A stretch of 7,201 nt of DNA, taken from the NCBI GenBank assembly GCA_016794765.1, contig JAEUJG010000026.1, positions 1 through 7,201 of the forward strand. The letters are read 5' to 3'. Every line of letters starts with the position of its first letter. Position 1 is the first letter of the stretch. Of this stretch, positions 5,404-7,201 are shown in pieces. A program made the translations under genes and the position numbers. Source of the stretch: Spirochaetaceae bacterium (GTDB taxonomy: Bacteria; Spirochaetota; Spirochaetia; Treponematales; Rectinemataceae). Under the pieces are notes generated by a model, which saw only the letters and a program-made list of their open reading frames with translations, was not told the DNA's origin and did no database searches.

Positions 5404-5889
5404 CTAGGAGCCGGCCGTCCAGCCGTCCTCGGCGCGCTCGACGAAGGCCGCGAACTCCGCGGTGGAGGGGCGGCCGGCCAGGAAATCGAGGAAATCCCCG
5501 CGCTGGCAGAGGTGCGAGATCTCCGCGAGGACCGACAGGTGGGTCCGCGCGTTGGCCGACAGGATGAGGAAGAGCGCGGCGACCGGCTTCCGGTCCAGCG
5601 CGTTGTACGGCACCGGCGTCTTCAGGAAAAGGACGGCGACGCGTTGCTCGGCCTCGTCGGCGATGATCGGGTTCCGCGGATGAGGGATGGCGATGCCGTG
5701 GCCGATCGCCGTGGGCATCAGGGACTCGCGCTCCAGCACCGCCTTGAGCAAGGCTTCGCGGTCGACGCCCTTGGGCAGCGACACGGTCCGCGCCGCCTCG
5801 GCGAGGACCTCCGCCGGCGTCGAACCGCCGAGGTTGTAGTAGACGCCGCCGCGCGCCACGAGCGCCGCGAGGGCGAGATTACGGGCCAT
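5404..5889 (-). CDS. ptsN: PTS EIIA domain protein, nitrogen-regulatory (PtsN/EIIA-Ntr) type
   Basis: The product is a single 161-residue EIIA domain of the mannitol/fructose/Ntr family with no EIIB or EIIC attached. The phosphoacceptor is H70 in GHGIAIPHPRNP (63-74), preceded by LLKAVLERESLMPTAIG (48-63), the usual RE...T.IG lead-in. The C-terminal half has the family pattern PVPYNALDRKPVAALFLIL (92-110) and the helix THLSVLAEISHLC (116-128). By family knowledge it takes phosphate from HPr or NPr and acts as a regulator rather than a sugar importer. Targets differ between phyla and cannot be told from this window. ATG 5889 is chosen because GGGAGG lies five bases upstream and a good promoter sits just before that. 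The open frame runs on to 6162, but the extra residues are Arg/Ala/Pro-rich and unlike the family. Assignment to EIIA is firm. The ptsN symbol is by similarity; a fructose-type EIIA is the alternative. Confidence 0.9.
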   Translation of the reverse strand: MARNLALAALVARGGVYYNLGGSTPAEVLAEAARTVSLPKGVDREALLKAVLERESLMPTAIGHGIAIPHPRNPIIADEAEQRVAVLFLKTPVPYNALDRKPVAALFLILSANARTHLSVLAEISHLCQRGDFLDFLAGRPSTAEFAAFVERAEDGWTAGS

Positions 5890-5909
5890 GCGCACCTCCC
5901 TATGCCTCG

Positions 5910-5938
5910 AGTATGGCGACAGCCGGCGCCGAGGGCAA
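5910..5938 (-). promoter_or_regulatory. Sigma-70 promoter of the PTS EIIA gene
   Basis: On the minus strand TTGCCC (5938-5933) and CATACT (5915-5910) each match four of six consensus positions and are separated by exactly 17 bp. Transcription would start near 5903, leaving about 14 bases that contain the GGGAGG ribosome binding site. This is the best-spaced sigma-70-type promoter in the window. Confidence 0.5.
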
Positions 5939-6074
5939 GGGCGGGCGGCGCGGCCGAAGACGGCGCGGTCGGCCCGCGCGGCGCGGGGCGCAAGGTTCGG
6001 CCGTCGCGCCGCGCGCTGCCGCCCGCGCCATCGCGCCATGCCCGACCGCCCGTCGGCACCTCCTCGTCCGTAAG

Positions 6075-6110
6075 AAAAAAGTAAGGCTTTCGTCATGCCC
6101 GTGAAAGGCC
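6075..6110 (-). terminator. Terminator-like hairpin with T6, pointing towards the PTS EIIA gene
   Basis: On the minus strand GGC-C-TTTC (6110-6103) pairs with GAAAGCC (6091-6085) with one bulged base and an 11-base loop. TTAC and then TTTTTT follow (6080-6075). No minus-strand gene in the window ends here. It could block antisense transcripts from the TolC-type gene, or the A-tract could simply be part of that gene's promoter region. Confidence 0.25.
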
Positions 6111-6117
6111 GCCGCGC

Positions 6118-6123
6118 GATACT
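6118..6123 (+). promoter_or_regulatory. Possible -10 element of the TolC-family gene
   Basis: GATACT matches four of six -10 positions and shares the ATACT core with other proposed promoters here. No good -35 is seen 16-19 bp upstream, though an A6 tract lies at 6075-6080. Transcription would start about 6130, practically at the ATG, which fits the lack of a ribosome binding site. An unseen upstream promoter is equally possible. Confidence 0.25.
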
Positions 6124-6131
6124 TGGCATCG

Positions 6132-7201
6132 ATGAAACGCATACTGTTCCCCCTGACGCCATGGGCCTTCGCGGGCCTGTTGGCCGCCCTCCTCGCCCTG
6201 CCCCTCGCCGCGGAGGAAGGCCCGGACGCCGCCGCCCTCCTCCGCGCGGCCCTGGCCAAGGACGCGCTCCGGAGCCAGCGGCTCTTCGAGGCGGACAAGG
6301 CCAGGGCGAGTCTCGCCGCCCTGACGGAAAGCTCTTTCACGACCCTGTCCGCGTCGAGCGGCCAAATCCTCGCGAGCCTGCCCGAAGACGGCGGATCGAT
6401 CACGGCCGCGCCATCAATCGGCCTTGCCCTCGGCGCGCCCTGGAATACGAGCCTAAGCCTCGGCGCATCCTTCGGCTACGACCTCGCCGCGGGAACCTTC
6501 GACTCGCCCAAGCCCACCCTGAGCCTGACCCAAGCCCTCGGCGACCTGATCTGGGGGGAAAAGCCGGACCTCGACGAGGCGAGCGCCCGCAAGGCGCTGG
6601 GCGACGCGGAGGCGGCGCTCGCCGCCCGCGAGGCGGCCGTCACCCAGGCCCTCTACACGGCCATCCGCGCCGCCGTCCAGGCCGACTACCTGGCCGCGCA
6701 GGCCGAGTACGCGCGCGCGCTGGCCGCCCGAGCCCTCGACAACGCGATAGCCGCGAAGAGCGCGGCGGAAGGCTCGGCGACCCTCGCCAAGCTTCGTCTG
6801 GACCTCCAAGCCGCCGAATCGAGCCTCCGCGCCAAGCGGCGCGGCCAGACCGCGGCCCTCGACGCGCTGGAGGCTCTCGCGGGCGCGCGGCCTTCTCCGC
6901 CGCCCCTCCCTCCCGATCCGGGCGCGGTCGCCGCGCCCGACGCGGCCCTCGCCGACGAAACCCTCGCCGTCGCCGCGGCCCGCCGCCGTCTCGAGCTCGT
7001 CACCCTGCAGACCAGGTCGGAAACCGAGCCGGACAAGCCGAGCCTCGACGCCGTCCTCTCCGCGGGCAAGGCCTCCTCCGACTACGCCTCCGGCAGCTGG
7101 GACTACGCGGGCCGCCTCGTCTTCTCCCACGAAGGCTTCCAGGCGAGCGCGGGCGGCGGCGTGATCTCGCGGAGCTCGGGCGGCAGGACGAGCGAGATCC
7201 C
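6132..7201 (+). CDS. TolC-family outer membrane efflux protein (OEP), truncated by the right window edge
   Basis: The frame is open for 356 codons to the edge. A signal peptide is clear: MKR, a hydrophobic core (about 9-24) and LPLAAEE with likely cleavage near residue 27. The mature part alternates alternating-residue beta-type segments with long Ala-rich amphipathic helices, the OEP pattern. A beta pair occupies about 94-135 (SIGLALGAPWNTSLSLGASFGYD, then LSLTQALG). A long helix spans about 146-205, a second helix about 205-250 (LAKLRLDLQAAESSL), and a Pro-rich turn 252-266 leads into the second repeat, with beta-type residues from about 322. TolC-type proteins form trimeric channels joining inner-membrane RND, ABC or MFS pumps to the outside. 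The partner genes, if in an operon, would lie to the right. ATG 6132 is supported by the signal peptide. No ribosome binding site is visible. Assignment rests on architecture, so confidence is moderate to high. Confidence 0.78.
   Translation, partial: MKRILFPLTPWAFAGLLAALLALPLAAEEGPDAAALLRAALAKDALRSQRLFEADKARASLAALTESSFTTLSASSGQILASLPEDGGSITAAPSIGLALGAPWNTSLSLGASFGYDLAAGTFDSPKPTLSLTQALGDLIWGEKPDLDEASARKALGDAEAALAAREAAVTQALYTAIRAAVQADYLAAQAEYARALAARALDNAIAAKSAAEGSATLAKLRLDLQAAESSLRAKRRGQTAALDALEALAGARPSPPPLPPDPGAVAAPDAALADETLAVAAARRRLELVTLQTRSETEPDKPSLDAVLSAGKASSDYASGSWDYAGRLVFSHEGFQASAGGGVISRSSGGRTSEI

Noticed and set aside
5890..6162. Upstream extension of the PTS EIIA frame by about 90 codons
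   Set aside because: The extension is Arg/Ala/Pro-rich, lacks family similarity, covers the promoter and overlaps the TolC-type gene start. ATG 5889 has a good ribosome binding site.
6453..7130. Minus-strand open frame opposite the TolC-type gene
   Set aside because: It is a Gly/Arg-rich shadow. The plus frame has a signal peptide and OEP architecture.

Overview
The window is a piece of a very GC-rich bacterial chromosome with normal gene density and no sign of a prophage, transposon or plasmid backbone. The gene set fits a high-GC member of the Spirochaetota: a 7TM-DISM receptor fused to a SpoIIE-type phosphatase, a bifunctional-nuclease-family (DUF151) protein with a UVR tail, a trans-type polyprenyl diphosphate synthase with spirochaete-like motifs, RlmE, a PTS EIIA-Ntr-like protein and a TolC-type outer membrane protein. 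The TolC-type protein implies a diderm cell. The lineage is inferred from remembered family resemblance, not from a search.

Layout, left to right. (1) 1-2211, minus: a 7TM-DISM/SpoIIE phosphatase whose last few codons lie beyond the left edge. (2) 2212-2311: a short intergenic stretch with a -10-like box, a 5'-UTR hairpin and a perfect hairpin abutting the upstream gene's stop. (3) 2312-2989, minus: DUF151 nuclease-family protein with a C-terminal UVR motif. (4) 3053-3310, minus: an unrecognised 85-residue single-pass membrane protein with a strong ribosome binding site. (5) 3311-3618: an AT-richer regulatory region holding a near-consensus sigma-54 promoter, a 7-bp dyad 45 bp upstream of it in an enhancer-like position, and the Rho-independent terminator of the next gene. 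(6) 3619-4653, minus: polyprenyl diphosphate synthase. (7) 4683-5282, plus: rlmE, divergent from the synthase with only 29 bp between start codons. (8) 5404-5889, minus: PTS EIIA (PtsN-like), convergent with rlmE. (9) 5890-6131: a very GC-rich divergent intergenic region. (10) 6132 to the right edge, plus: an OEP/TolC family protein, truncated.

Most genes seem to be separate transcription units with their own promoters. Four of the proposed -10 boxes share the core ATACT. Most genes are housekeeping (isoprenoid chain elongation, 23S rRNA methylation) or envelope and signalling genes. The most interesting part is 3053-3431, where a small unknown membrane protein appears to be under sigma-54 control with an upstream activator-type dyad. 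A PtsN-type phosphocarrier, a family often tied to sigma-54 physiology, lies about 2 kb away. No RNA gene, CRISPR array, insertion sequence or attachment site was found.
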